53,045 bases of DNA, taken from contig CAJKBW010000005.1 in the NCBI GenBank assembly GCA_905198295.1, forward strand, positions 1-53,045. The letters run 5' to 3'. The translations under genes and the position numbers were made by a program. Positions 25,078 through 34,037 of the stretch are shown in pieces. This DNA comes from an uncultured Oscillospiraceae bacterium (GTDB taxonomy: Bacteria; Bacillota; Clostridia; Oscillospirales; Acutalibacteraceae). The notes under the pieces were generated by a model, which saw only the letters and a list, made by a program, of their open reading frames with translations, searched no databases and was not told where the DNA came from. Position 1 is the stretch's first letter. The number at the start of each line of letters is the position of its first letter.

Positions 25078-25458
25078 TCAGCTCGTATAGTCCTCGAGCA
25101 GGCGGGCGAGCTCTACCTCGTCGGCAACTTCAATGCCGGCGGAAATGCGTTGCTGCTCTTCGGGCGGCAGCGTGGACACATACACATCAAACACCTCGTC
25201 GGGCGAGGGCGAATCCGCCAGAAACACCGCGAGCTTTCCCTCCCATTCACCGATGCGGTAGGCCGCGGCGGCAACGGAAGAAACGGCGGGAGCAGAGTAA
25301 TCCGCCGATACTGCCGGAGGGACGGAGGACGATTCCGGCGGTCCCGGCGGTTCGCGCCGTGCGGCGGCCAGTGCCGCCAGCGGCAGGCTGACGGCCAGCG
25401 CGGTGCCGCACAGCAAAAGCGGCAGCCGATAATGGTAAAGCCAGTTTTTTATGGGCAT
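25078..25458 (-). CDS. BofC C-terminal-domain-like membrane protein
   Basis: A 126-residue protein from ATG 25458 (AAAGGTGG upstream). There is one N-terminal membrane segment (LPLLLCGTALAVSLPLAALAA) and a Pro/Ser/Ala-rich linker. The compact C-terminal domain reads RIGEWEGKLAVFLADSPSP, then VYVSTLPPEEQQRISAGI and a terminal LLEDYTS. That end pattern (EYxGKIAVF...LDVYVxxLPxxDxxLLxxGI...LxxLIEDY) is common in spore-forming Clostridia and is often annotated as BofC-like. A sporulation or envelope role fits the spoVAD neighbour, but the function is not established. Confidence 0.75.
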   Translation of the reverse strand: MPIKNWLYHYRLPLLLCGTALAVSLPLAALAAARREPPGPPESSSVPPAVSADYSAPAVSSVAAAAYRIGEWEGKLAVFLADSPSPDEVFDVYVSTLPPEEQQRISAGIEVADEVELARLLEDYTS

Positions 25459-25644
25459 ATACAGACCACCTTTGCGGTAATTTTGCCGGATGTCCATATT
25501 CTTGGCGATTTCTGGGCAAAATATCCATAACCGGCCGAAAATCCGCCGTATACCCGCCGCGGCTGCCCGCATCAGCAGGCGGCGCATCGGAATTTGTTAA
25601 GAAAAAATGACAAATTAGTTTGGCAGATCTTACAATTTTGATAT

Positions 25645-25673
25645 TTGACATTTAGGGGCCTGTGCTATAAGAT
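25645..25673 (+). promoter_or_regulatory. Sigma-A promoter of the penicillin-binding protein gene
   Basis: TTGACA at 25645 and TAAGAT at 25668 with a 17-base spacer; the overlapping TGCTATAAG is an alternative extended -10. Confidence 0.6.
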
Positions 25674-25733
25674 TGGAAAAGCAGCGGTACGGGCTGCGGT
25701 TGAATCACTCTGGGACAAAGGAGGAATGACAGC

Positions 25734-28049
25734 ATGTTTTCGAAGCTGTCCGCCAAATGGAAGGCTTTTCGCCGCAAGCGGCCGGTAAAGATCACGCTGA
25801 AGATCCTTTCTGCCATTTTCAAATGCCTCGCGACCATCATACTGGTGGGGGCGATCACCGCCAGTGTTGTCGGCTGCGTGATGATGGTGTATGTGTTTGC
25901 CAATTTCGGGAACGGGGATGATATGCCCTCCCTTGATGTGCTGATGGAAAACGAGACGAGCATCGTGTATGTGAAGGACAGCGCTACCGGCGAGTTCGTT
26001 GAACAGCAACGCATGGAGGGAACCAACAGCATCTGGAAGGATCTCGAAGAAATGCCGCTGCATATGCAGCATGCGATTGTGGCGATCGAGGACGAACGGT
26101 TCTACGACCACTACGGCGTGGACTGGAAGCGTACCATTTCCGCGATGGCCAACCTGGTGCTCCATTTTTCGGACGTTGAATACGGCGGTTCCACCATTAC
26201 GCAGCAGCTTGTCCGGCTGGTTACCGATGAAAAAGAACACAGCATCCAGCGAAAAATCACCGAGATTTTCCGCGCAATTGAACTGGAACAGGAATATTAC
26301 ACCAAGGAACAGATTCTGGAGGCCTACCTCAACATTATGCCGCTGACCGGCAATATCGTGGGGGTTGGCGCCGGCGCCAACTACTATTTCGGCAAGGGGG
26401 TCGAGGACCTGTCTTTGGCCGAATGCGCCGTGCTGGCGAGCATTACCAACAACCCCTCCCTGTATAACCCGTACACGCATCCCGAAAATGTCCGCAGCCG
26501 GCAGCGGGTTGTGCTCAGAAAGATGTATGAGCTCGAATGGATCACCGAGGAGGAATACAAGCAGGCGCTCGGCGAAGAACTCCATTTCCAGAGCAGCGTC
26601 AAGAACGTCGGTATTGAAAGCTACTATACTGACCTGCTGGTGGAAGACGTCATTGCCGCGCTGCAGGAGCGCTACGGGTACACCTACCGCTATGCGGAAA
26701 ACATGGTCTACCACGGCGGCCTGCGGATTTACTCGGCGGAGGATCCGGAACAGCAGAAGCTCGTGGAGGATATTTTTGCCGACGAGGACAATTTCCCCGC
26801 CAGTCTCGAGGGCGACGAGGAAGACCCGCAAAGTGCCATCTATATCATGGATTATACCGGCCGTACGGTGGCAACGGTCGGCGCACGCGGGGAGAAAACC
26901 GCCAACCGTGTGCTCAACCGCGCCACCCAGTCCACACGTCAGCCCGGTTCGGCGATGAAGCCGATTGGGGTTTACGCTCCCGCGATTCAGATGAATATCG
27001 CGCATTTCTCCTCGCTGGAGCATGACATGTATATCACCCTGCCCGACGGCAGCCGGTGGCCGGTTAACTACGAATCCCGTTTGTCCGACAACGGCTATAC
27101 GCCGCTGGAGGTTGCGCTGCAAAAATCCCTCAACACCGTACCGGTGCGCCTGCTGCAGGAGGTTACTCCCCAGCGCAGCTTCGACTTTCTCACCGGACCG
27201 CTGGGATTGACCTCGCTGGTAACCAGCCTGGAAACCGAATCCGGCTTGCGCACCGATATCGATCTGGCGCCGCTGGCACTCGGCGGTCTGACCAAGGGGG
27301 TTTACTGCCGCGATATGGCGGCAGCGTACCAAGTGTTCGGCAACGGCGGCACATACAACAAGCCCTATACCTTCTACCGCGTGACCGACAGCGAAGGAGA
27401 AGAACTGCTCAAGGGCGGCACCCAGATGACTGTACAGGCGCTGGATACCGATTCGGCGTATGTGATGAACCGGCTGCTCCAGCGGGTTATTCGCGGTCCG
27501 AGCGGTACGGGACGCGGCCTGCAGGGCTCCTGGTCGGGTGACTGGGGCGTGTTTGCCAAGACTGGTACCACCAGCGACAACAAGGACGTGTACTTTGCCG
27601 GCGGCACGCCGTATTTTGTGGGCGCGTGCTGGTTCGGCTATGACGACAACCAGCAGATGATCAGCAGCCAGACCGGCGGCGCACGCAGTCTCTGGAATGC
27701 GGCCATGCTGGCACTGCATCAGAATCTGGAAGCCAAGAACTTCGATGAATTCAAGGGCACGACGGTGGAGGCGCCGTATTGCAGTGATACCGGCATGCTC
27801 GCCACCTCCAACTGCCCGCATACGGCAACCGGTGTGTACAAGGCGGACAACACGCCCGGGTACTGCACCACCCATCCCGAAAGTACGCCGGACCCGAAAC
27901 CCGATCCTGATCCCGATCCGGTTCCGGATCCTTCTGAGCCGGGCAGCAACCCCTCCTCCGGAGAGGGCAGTAACACGGGCAGCTCCGCTCCCTCTGACTC
28001 TTCGACTCCGCCCGCCTCCTCGGATGCTTCCAAACCGGAAGAGGAATAA
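25734..28049 (+). CDS. Class A penicillin-binding protein (glycosyltransferase/transpeptidase)
   Basis: A 771-residue bifunctional peptidoglycan synthase. A short basic cytoplasmic tail and one membrane anchor (about 20-60) are followed by a GT51 domain with EDERFYDHYGVDW (about 119-131, catalytic Glu), YGGSTITQQLVRL and RKITEIFRAIELE. The transpeptidase domain has SAMK in STRQPGSAMKPIG (about 401-413), SLN in LQKSLNTVP and KTGT in FAKTGTTSDNKD (about 610). The tail of ~60 residues is Pro/Asp- then Ser-rich and probably lies in the wall. It polymerises and cross-links glycan strands outside the membrane. ATG 25734 follows AAAGGAGG. Confidence 0.95.
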   Translation: MFSKLSAKWKAFRRKRPVKITLKILSAIFKCLATIILVGAITASVVGCVMMVYVFANFGNGDDMPSLDVLMENETSIVYVKDSATGEFVEQQRMEGTNSIWKDLEEMPLHMQHAIVAIEDERFYDHYGVDWKRTISAMANLVLHFSDVEYGGSTITQQLVRLVTDEKEHSIQRKITEIFRAIELEQEYYTKEQILEAYLNIMPLTGNIVGVGAGANYYFGKGVEDLSLAECAVLASITNNPSLYNPYTHPENVRSRQRVVLRKMYELEWITEEEYKQALGEELHFQSSVKNVGIESYYTDLLVEDVIAALQERYGYTYRYAENMVYHGGLRIYSAEDPEQQKLVEDIFADEDNFPASLEGDEEDPQSAIYIMDYTGRTVATVGARGEKTANRVLNRATQSTRQPGSAMKPIGVYAPAIQMNIAHFSSLEHDMYITLPDGSRWPVNYESRLSDNGYTPLEVALQKSLNTVPVRLLQEVTPQRSFDFLTGPLGLTSLVTSLETESGLRTDIDLAPLALGGLTKGVYCRDMAAAYQVFGNGGTYNKPYTFYRVTDSEGEELLKGGTQMTVQALDTDSAYVMNRLLQRVIRGPSGTGRGLQGSWSGDWGVFAKTGTTSDNKDVYFAGGTPYFVGACWFGYDDNQQMISSQTGGARSLWNAAMLALHQNLEAKNFDEFKGTTVEAPYCSDTGMLATSNCPHTATGVYKADNTPGYCTTHPESTPDPKPDPDPDPVPDPSEPGSNPSSGEGSNTGSSAPSDSSTPPASSDASKPEEE

Positions 28050-28066
28050 ACCATTGCTGAAATATG

Positions 28067-28102
28067 AAAGTCCGCCGGCGTCTGCAGACGCCGGCGGACT
28101 TT
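28067..28102 (+). terminator. Intrinsic terminator after the PBP gene
   Basis: AAAGTCCGCCGGCGTC pairs perfectly with GACGCCGGCGGACTTT around TGCA. Confidence 0.9.
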
Positions 28103-28188
28103 CGTTTCGCCTGACTTGGCATTTTATCCAGAATCGCGGCGGGGATTTTGCGCTTCGTCGTGGAAACCGGGAAACTGCCGCTGCCCTC

Positions 28189-28217
28189 TTGCAATTTGCC
28201 GGTGGGCATGGTATAGT
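28189..28217 (+). promoter_or_regulatory. Promoter of the ACT-hom-thrB-lysC operon
   Basis: TTGCAA, 17-base spacer, TATAGT preceded by TGG (extended -10). No other promoter is obvious before lysC, so the four genes are probably one transcript. Confidence 0.7.
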
Positions 28218-28258
28218 GTATTTCACTACGGGACATTCGTGCACGGGTGGTGGACACA

Positions 28259-28750
28259 ATGGAAGGATCGGCCGAACGGAAACGTCTGTTGCTGGTAGAT
28301 GCCGACGCGCTGCCCGAGGTGTTTGCGCGGGTGGTGGATGCCAAACGATTCCTCGCCACCGGCGAGGCGGCGACGGCGGCAGAGGCCTCGCGCCTGGCTG
28401 GGATATCCCGCAGCGCGTTTTACAAATATAAGGATGCGGTGTTCCCTTACGATGAAAAACGGTCCGGGCGCATTCTGACAGTGCATATGGTGCTCCGGGA
28501 CCGGCCAGGCGTGCTTTCAGCGGTGCTGTCCGCGTTTGCGGATGCGGGAGCCAACATCCTGACGGTCAATCAGAATATCCCGGCGGGCAACGTCGCTTCG
28601 GTATCGGTATCGGCGCGTACCGACCGGCTGCAGATGCCGGTGGATGCCTTTATCGGCGTACTGCGGCAGCTCAACGGTGTGCAGCGGATTGCCCGCATTG
28701 CCGGAGAAGATCAGCGGGAAGCCGTCACACAGGAGACGTCCCCCGAATAA
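28259..28750 (+). CDS. ACT domain protein, PheB/UPF0735 type
   Basis: A 163-residue protein from ATG 28259 (GGGTGG eight bases upstream; a GTG four codons earlier is less likely). The N-terminus ERKRLLLVDADALPEVFARVVDAK and a helix-turn-helix-like ATAAEASRLAGISRSAFYKYKD precede an ACT domain (HMVLRDRPGVLSAVLSAFAD, about 80-99). This matches the UPF0735/PheB family, which is usually placed before hom-thrB in Firmicutes. It probably senses an amino acid and regulates the pathway; older chorismate mutase labels are not supported by visible residues. Confidence 0.88.
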   Translation: MEGSAERKRLLLVDADALPEVFARVVDAKRFLATGEAATAAEASRLAGISRSAFYKYKDAVFPYDEKRSGRILTVHMVLRDRPGVLSAVLSAFADAGANILTVNQNIPAGNVASVSVSARTDRLQMPVDAFIGVLRQLNGVQRIARIAGEDQREAVTQETSPE

Positions 28751-28850
28751 GTAAGGAATAAGACGGCAGGTGCGCAGCCGGCGCATAACGGCCTTTGCCG
28801 CGCCGCCCCGGCTGCGGCGGGAATACCAGCAGGAAAGGAATGGAGATACT

Positions 28851-30089
28851 ATGATCAATGTGGCTATTTTGGGACATGGAGTCGTGGGTTCCGGTGTGGC
28901 GGAGGTGCTGCGGCGCAACGCGGCAAGCATTGCCCACAAGGCGGGACAGGAGATTGCCATTCGCCGGATTCTCGATCTGCGGGAGTTCCCGGATCTGCCG
29001 TATGCGGATCTGTTCACCAAGAATTTCGACGAGATCCTGCAGGATCCCGAAATTCAGATCGTGGTGGAGACGATGGGCGGGCTGCATCCTGCTTACGATT
29101 TCGTGAAAAGCTGCCTGCTGGCCGGCAAAAGCGTTGTAACCTCGAATAAGGAACTGGTTGCTGCAAAGGGCGACGAGCTGCTGGCCATCGCCAAGGAGAA
29201 CAACCTGAATTTCCTGTTCGAGGCGAGCGTGGGCGGCGGAATCCCGATACTGCGCCCGATCGATCAGTGCCTGGCGGCCAACGAGGTCTACGAGATCGCC
29301 GGTATCCTCAACGGCACGACCAATTTCATGCTCACCAAAATGGCGGAGGAGGGCATGCCCTTTGCGGATGCGCTTGCGCTCGCACAGGAGTTGGGCTATG
29401 CCGAGCGGGATCCTTCCGCCGATATCGAAGGGCACGACAGCTGCCGAAAAATCTGTATTCTGGCTTCGCTGGCATTTGGCCGGCATGTATATCCATCACA
29501 GGTGTATACGCAGGGTATATCCACCATCACCTCCGCTGATGTCCGCTATGCAGCGGCCTGGGGCGGCGTGATCAAGCTGATCGGCATCGCCCGCAAGCTG
29601 GAGGACGGCCGGCTGCACGCGCTGGTTGCGCCGATGCTTCTGCCCGGCAGCAGCCTGCTCGCGGATGTCAACGATGTATTCAACGGCATCATGGTGCGCG
29701 GGGACGCGATCGGCGACGTGGTGTTTTACGGCCGCGGCGCGGGCAAGCTGCCTACCGCGAGCGCGGTGGTTGCCGACGTCATCGATGAGGTCAAGCATCT
29801 GAAAGCGCGCAAATACCAGTTCTGGGAGCCGGGCAGCGAGGATTATGTGGTGGATTACCGCAAAGGCGAAACCGCGATGCTCCTGCGGCTGCACTGCACG
29901 GATGCTGAGGCGGCCTTTGCGCAGGCGCAACAGCTGTTCGGTGAGGTGCAGCGGCTGCACGCCGACGGAGAAACGGCGCAGGATCTGGCATTTGTGACCC
30001 CGGTTATGCCGGAGGAAGGCATCGACGAGCAGATTGCGGCCTTTACCGATGCAAAGGTGGTCAGCCGCATCCGCGTAGCGGATTTTTGA
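28851..30089 (+). CDS. hom: Homoserine dehydrogenase
   Basis: A 412-residue enzyme that reduces aspartate semialdehyde to homoserine with NAD(P)H. The N-terminal Rossmann loop is GHGVVGSG (residues 8-15). The catalytic domain shows SNKELVAAKGDEL, ASVGGGIPILRP, GILNGTTNFMLTKM and GYAERDPSADIEGHD with the usual Lys/Asp residues. A C-terminal ACT domain (about 340-412) is the usual site for threonine feedback. ATG 28851 is used; upstream in-frame sequence is not homolog-like. It is followed by thrB and lysC. Confidence 0.96.
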   Translation: MINVAILGHGVVGSGVAEVLRRNAASIAHKAGQEIAIRRILDLREFPDLPYADLFTKNFDEILQDPEIQIVVETMGGLHPAYDFVKSCLLAGKSVVTSNKELVAAKGDELLAIAKENNLNFLFEASVGGGIPILRPIDQCLAANEVYEIAGILNGTTNFMLTKMAEEGMPFADALALAQELGYAERDPSADIEGHDSCRKICILASLAFGRHVYPSQVYTQGISTITSADVRYAAAWGGVIKLIGIARKLEDGRLHALVAPMLLPGSSLLADVNDVFNGIMVRGDAIGDVVFYGRGAGKLPTASAVVADVIDEVKHLKARKYQFWEPGSEDYVVDYRKGETAMLLRLHCTDAEAAFAQAQQLFGEVQRLHADGETAQDLAFVTPVMPEEGIDEQIAAFTDAKVVSRIRVADF

Positions 30090-30136
30090 TCCATGCGGCA
30101 GACGGCCGCACGGCGAAGCCTGGGAGGTGAAACGCA

Positions 30137-31033
30137 TTGCTGAAAATGACCGTGCCGGCGTCGAGTGCCAACCTGGGAGCGGGTTTTGACTCGCTGGGAC
30201 TGGCGCTTACGCTTTACAACCGGGTGTGGATGGAAGAGGCCGACGGCTGTCGGATCGAAAGTGCCGACGGTGTGGCGATTCCCACCGACGAAAGCAATAT
30301 GATTTACCAGACCGCAAAGGGGCTGTATGAACGCTGCGGGCGTCCGTTCCACGGGCTGCATATCCGGCAGGAGAACAACATTCCGATGACCCGCGGGCTC
30401 GGCAGCTCGTCCGCCTGTCTGGTGGCGGGACTGCTGGGCGCAAATACGCTGCTGGGCTGCCCGCTGTCGGAGGAGGATCTGGCCGATCTGGCGGCAGAGC
30501 TGGAGGGACACCCCGACAACACCGCACCGGCGCTGCTCGGCGGGCTGGTGACGGCGGTGATGGAAGGCGGCCGGGTGTATACGGTCAGCGTGCCGGTGTC
30601 GGAAAACATCCGCTTTGCTGTGTTCATTCCGGATTTTGAGCTGAAAACCGAGGTTGCCCGTGCGGCGCTGCCGGAACAGGTATCCCGCGCGGATGCCGTA
30701 TACAATCTCTCCCGTGCGGCGCTGATGACCGCGTCGCTGTGCAAGGGGGATTTTTCCCACCTGCGGGTCGCGGTGCAGGATCGTCTGCACCAGCCGTATC
30801 GCTTCCCGATGATTCCCGGGGCGGAGCAGGTGTTTTACATCGCTTACGGACTCGGTGCCCATGCGGTCGCGATCAGCGGTGCGGGACCGTCGATCCTGGC
30901 GGTCATCGACAGTGCCGACGCCGCCTTTGCCGAAAAAGCCGCTTTCCGGCTGCGCGAAGCGGGGCTTACCGGCTGGCAGGTGCAGCTGTTCAGCTGTGAC
31001 AGCCGCGGCGCGACGGTGGAGTTCGAGGGATGA
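30137..31033 (+). CDS. thrB: Homoserine kinase
   Basis: A 298-residue GHMP kinase. The N-terminus VPASSANLGAGFDSLGLAL is diagnostic, and the ATP loop is PMTRGLGSSSACLVAGLLGA (about 85-104). The third motif HAVAISGAGPSILAV is near residue 242. It phosphorylates homoserine on the way to threonine. The start is a TTG at 30137 with an excellent GGGAGGTGA eight bases upstream; the next ATG is three codons on. thrC is not in the window. Confidence 0.95.
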   Translation: MLKMTVPASSANLGAGFDSLGLALTLYNRVWMEEADGCRIESADGVAIPTDESNMIYQTAKGLYERCGRPFHGLHIRQENNIPMTRGLGSSSACLVAGLLGANTLLGCPLSEEDLADLAAELEGHPDNTAPALLGGLVTAVMEGGRVYTVSVPVSENIRFAVFIPDFELKTEVARAALPEQVSRADAVYNLSRAALMTASLCKGDFSHLRVAVQDRLHQPYRFPMIPGAEQVFYIAYGLGAHAVAISGAGPSILAVIDSADAAFAEKAAFRLREAGLTGWQVQLFSCDSRGATVEFEG

Positions 31034-31102
31034 CAGGATGGCTTTTCCTCTGTGTACAGGGTCGCTTCGGCGGCTGAATAAGAAAGGGTGGAAACAAGGT
31101 TT

Positions 31103-32305
31103 ATGCTGATTGTACAGAAATTCGGCGGCAGTTCGGTCGCCAATGCTGAGCGGGTGTTTAACGTGGCGGGCATCGTCACCGATACCTACAAGGCGGGACA
31201 CGATGTGGTGGTGGTGGTATCCGCGCAGGGGGACACCACCGATGATTTGATCGAAAAAGCAAAGGAGATCAATCCATACGGCAGCAAACGGGAGATGGAT
31301 ATGCTGCTGAGCGCCGGCGAACAGATTTCCATCGCGCTGCTGGCGATGGCGATTGAGAAGCTGGGCTGCCCGGTCGTCTCTCTGCTCGGCTGGCAGGCGG
31401 GCTTCAATACCGACTCGACTTATTCCGCTGCCCGGATCAAGAAGCTGACGCCGGAGCGCATCCGCACTGCGCTGGATAAGCGGCGCATTGTGGTAGTCGC
31501 CGGTTTCCAGGGCCTCAACCGCTATGGGGATATCACTACGCTCGGCCGCGGCGGTTCGGATACCAGCGCAGTGGCCATCGCGGCGGAGATGCACGCCGAT
31601 CTGTGCCAGATTTACACCGACGTCGAAGGGGTGTATACCGCGGATCCCCGCAAGGTGCCCGGTGCGCAGAAACTGGAGGATATTACCTACGACGAGATGC
31701 TCGAACTCGCGACGCTCGGCGCGCAGGTGCTCAACAACCGTTCGGTTGAGATGGCGAAAAAGTACAATGTGGAGCTGGAGGTTCTTTCCAGCCTGAAACG
31801 GGTGCCCGGCACCAAAGTCAAGGAGGCGGTCAAAATGGAGAAAATGCTGATTAAGAGTGTGGCGAAGGATACCAATGTGGCCCGTGTGATGATCGTGGGC
31901 GTGCCGGATGAGCCGGGCATCGCGTTCAAGATTTTCTCCCGTGTGGCGAAGGCGCATATCAATGTCGACATCATCCTGCAGTCGGTCGGCCGCGACGGCA
32001 CCAAGGACATCACCTTCACCGTCCCGGAGGATAAGGGCGAAGATGCGGTTGAGGCGCTGCGCGAATATTGTGACATGGTTGGGGCAAAGAGCCTGTCGTA
32101 CGATACCCACGTCGCTAAAATTTCGGTGGTGGGCGCCGGGATGGAAACCCACGAGGGCGTTGCGTCCCGTATGTTTGAGGCGCTCGCCGATGCGAACATC
32201 AATCTCCAGATGATCTCCACGAGCGAAATCAAGGTGTCGGTGCTCATCGACAAGGAAGACGCTGACCGTGCGGTTTCCGCGGTGCATAAGGAATTCTTTG
32301 AATAA
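31103..32305 (+). CDS. lysC: Aspartate kinase
   Basis: A 400-residue enzyme catalysing the first step of the aspartate family pathway. VQKFGGSSVANAERV at the N-terminus and TTLGRGGSDTSAVAIAAEM (about 148-166) with YTDVEGVYTADPRKV mark the kinase domain. Two C-terminal ACT units (about 260-400; VMIVGVPDEPGIAFKIFS and ISVVGAGMETHEGVASRMF) would carry lysine or threonine feedback control. I use ATG 31103; a GTG five codons earlier is possible. It is the last gene of the operon, before a terminator. Confidence 0.96.
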   Translation: MLIVQKFGGSSVANAERVFNVAGIVTDTYKAGHDVVVVVSAQGDTTDDLIEKAKEINPYGSKREMDMLLSAGEQISIALLAMAIEKLGCPVVSLLGWQAGFNTDSTYSAARIKKLTPERIRTALDKRRIVVVAGFQGLNRYGDITTLGRGGSDTSAVAIAAEMHADLCQIYTDVEGVYTADPRKVPGAQKLEDITYDEMLELATLGAQVLNNRSVEMAKKYNVELEVLSSLKRVPGTKVKEAVKMEKMLIKSVAKDTNVARVMIVGVPDEPGIAFKIFSRVAKAHINVDIILQSVGRDGTKDITFTVPEDKGEDAVEALREYCDMVGAKSLSYDTHVAKISVVGAGMETHEGVASRMFEALADANINLQMISTSEIKVSVLIDKEDADRAVSAVHKEFFE

Positions 32306-32311
32306 GAACAT

Positions 32312-32349
32312 AAAAAACGGCGCACGGTACTACCGTGCGCCGTTTTTTT
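32312..32349 (+). terminator. Intrinsic terminator after lysC
   Basis: AAAACGGCGCACGGTA pairs with TACCGTGCGCCGTTTT with almost no loop, followed by more T residues. Confidence 0.93.
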
Positions 32350-32535
32350 ACGTGTCTGCCGCTCATTTCTGAAGGTTTTATGAAGCCGGACGAAAGGATT
32401 GCCGAAGGTACTGGACAGCAGGACGACGGGGTAGTATGCTGTAAGCAGCGGAGAATGAACAGCTGCCGTGTGCCGGATTTCCCGCACACCGCGTAAAGTT
32501 TTCCGAAAAACACAAAAATAAAGGAGCGATCCGAT

Positions 32536-32985
32536 ATGATTTGTACACGCTGCGGGACAGTCAATCCGGACAACGCGGTTTACTGCGCACACTGCGGAAG
32601 CCCGATGGCACAGGGAAATCCCGCGAACAGCCGTTGTCCGAACTGCGGCAGTCCCATCCATCCTATGGCAGCCGCGTGCCCGAACTGCGGTATGGTACTG
32701 CAGCCGGTAATTGTACCCGGTGTGACAGATCCGCGCAAATCCAAAATCGCCGCAGGGCTTCTGGGGATTTTTCTCGGCGGCCTGGGGGTACACAACTTCT
32801 ATCTGGGCTATACCGGCAAGGCGGTAGCTCAGCTGATTCTGACTCTGGTCGGCAGCATTTTTGCCTGCTTCCTGTTCCCGCTGATTGCGGTGGGGGCATC
32901 CAGTATCTGGGGTCTGGTGGAGGGCATCCTGATCCTCGCCGGATCCATCAACGTGGATGGCCATAACGTGCCGCTGAAGGATTAG
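32536..32985 (+). CDS. Zinc-ribbon TM2-domain membrane protein
   Basis: A 149-residue protein. Two zinc ribbons (CTRCGTVNPDNAVYCAHCG and CPNCGSPIHPMAAACPNCG) occupy residues 3-52. A TM2 domain follows (KIAAGLLGIFLGGLGVHNFY, then LGYTGKAVAQLILTL and two membrane spans). TM2 proteins are widespread with unknown molecular roles. ATG 32536 follows AAAGGAG. It is one of the few genes here ending in TAG. It is monocistronic, with a strong terminator. Confidence 0.9.
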   Translation: MICTRCGTVNPDNAVYCAHCGSPMAQGNPANSRCPNCGSPIHPMAAACPNCGMVLQPVIVPGVTDPRKSKIAAGLLGIFLGGLGVHNFYLGYTGKAVAQLILTLVGSIFACFLFPLIAVGASSIWGLVEGILILAGSINVDGHNVPLKD

Positions 32986-32996
32986 AAGGCGGCAGC

Positions 32997-33038
32997 AAAA
33001 CATGCCGGCACAAGCTTGTTGTGCCGGCATGTTTTTTT
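32997..33038 (+). terminator. Intrinsic terminator after the TM2 gene
   Basis: AAAACATGCCGGCACAA pairs with TTGTGCCGGCATGTTTT; further T residues follow. Confidence 0.93.
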
Positions 33039-33114
33039 AAAGCAAAATTATACAATATGGAATAAAATAGAATCATAATACGAATAGGCGTGCCAAATTC
33101 TCCTGTCGGACAGC

Positions 33115-33143
33115 GCATGTTATGTATGAAACTGGCAATACTG
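33115..33143 (+). promoter_or_regulatory. Forespore sigma-type promoter candidate of sigG
   Basis: GCATG, 17 bases, AATACTG: a full match to the sigma-G -35 (GHATR) and 5 of 7 to the -10 (CATnMTA). sigG is known to be read by forespore sigma factors in Bacillus. The assignment is tentative. Confidence 0.4.
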
Positions 33144-33159
33144 GAATTATAATTCCAGT
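33140..33159. repeat. Perfect 20-bp palindrome upstream of sigG
   Basis: ACTGGAATTATAATTCCAGT is completely self-complementary. It overlaps the candidate -10 and ends just before the AGGAGAGGG site of sigG. It could be an operator or a hairpin in the mRNA. Confidence 0.75.
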
Positions 33160-33180
33160 CAGGAGAGGGCGTGACCGCAC

Positions 33181-33948
33181 GTGTACAACAAGGTGGAAAT
33201 CTGCGGCGTCAACACCGCCAATCTGAAGGTACTCAGCGAGAGCGAAAAGATGCGCCTGCTCAGGGAGATGCGGGCCGGGAACCGGAAGGCGAGAGAGGAG
33301 CTGGTCAACGGAAATCTGCGGTTGGTGCTCAGCGTAATTCAGCGGTTTACCCAGCGCGGCGAAAATCTGGACGATCTGTTCCAGGTCGGCTGCATCGGCC
33401 TGATTAAGTCCATCGACAATTTCGACATCAGCCAGAACGTGCGGTTTTCCACCTACGCCGTGCCGATGATTATCGGCGAAATCCGGCGGTACCTGCGGGA
33501 TAACAACGCGATACGCATCAGTCGTTCGATGCGGGATACGGCCTATCGGGCGATGCAGATCAAGGAGAAGCTTACCACCGAAAAACTGCGGGATCCCTCG
33601 GTAGAGGAAATTGCCAAACAGATGGATCTGCCCAAGGAAGAGGTAGTGCTGGCGCTGGAATCGATTGTCGATCCGGTGTCGCTGTACGAGCCGGTTTATG
33701 CCGACGGGGGCGATACCATTTATGTGATGGATCAGGTCGGCGATCACAACGACGATAAGAACTGGCTGGATGAGATCGCACTCAAGGAAGCGATCCGGGG
33801 GTTGAGCGACCGTGAGAAACGGATCCTGAACCTCCGGTTTTTCAAGGGGATGACCCAAATCGAGGTCTCGGCGGAAATCGGTATCAGCCAGGCGCAGGTC
33901 AGCCGGCTGGAAAAAGGCGCGCTGGCGAGGATAAAAAAACAATTGTGA
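33181..33948 (+). CDS. sigG: RNA polymerase sporulation sigma factor SigG
   Basis: A 255-residue sigma-70 family protein. The N-terminus YNKVEICGVNTANLKVL is the SigG signature. Region 2 has NLRLVLSVIQRFTQRGENLDD and FQVGCIGLIKSIDNFD. Region 3 and region 4 follow, with REKRILNLRFFKGMTQIEVS and EIGISQAQVSRLEKGAL as the -35-binding helix-turn-helix. It directs late forespore gene expression, including spoVA genes. The start is a GTG at 33181 with CAGGAGAGGG upstream. sigE and spoIIGA, often adjacent, are not here. Confidence 0.96.
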   Translation: MYNKVEICGVNTANLKVLSESEKMRLLREMRAGNRKAREELVNGNLRLVLSVIQRFTQRGENLDDLFQVGCIGLIKSIDNFDISQNVRFSTYAVPMIIGEIRRYLRDNNAIRISRSMRDTAYRAMQIKEKLTTEKLRDPSVEEIAKQMDLPKEEVVLALESIVDPVSLYEPVYADGGDTIYVMDQVGDHNDDKNWLDEIALKEAIRGLSDREKRILNLRFFKGMTQIEVSAEIGISQAQVSRLEKGALARIKKQL

Positions 33949-33955
33949 AGATAAA

Positions 33956-33988
33956 AACCGGGCGGCGCCTTTGTGGCACCGCCCGGTT
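33956..33988 (+). terminator. Intrinsic terminator after sigG
   Basis: AACCGGGCGG pairs with CCGCCCGGTT, with an inner GCC/GGC extension; the T tail is short and interrupted (TTCCTTT). Confidence 0.75.
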
Positions 33989-34037
33989 CCTTTAAGCAGG
34001 AATAAGGGATCAGTCATACCGCCGGGATGAAAGTCGC

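Noticed and set aside
25665..28259. Antisense open frame of 864 codons over the PBP gene
   Set aside because: It mirrors the PBP coding frame, with no recognisable domain and no start signal; the plus-strand gene has all catalytic motifs.
29855..32311. Antisense open frame of 818 codons over hom-thrB-lysC
   Set aside because: A shadow of three well-identified genes, rich in His and Arg as expected of such shadows.
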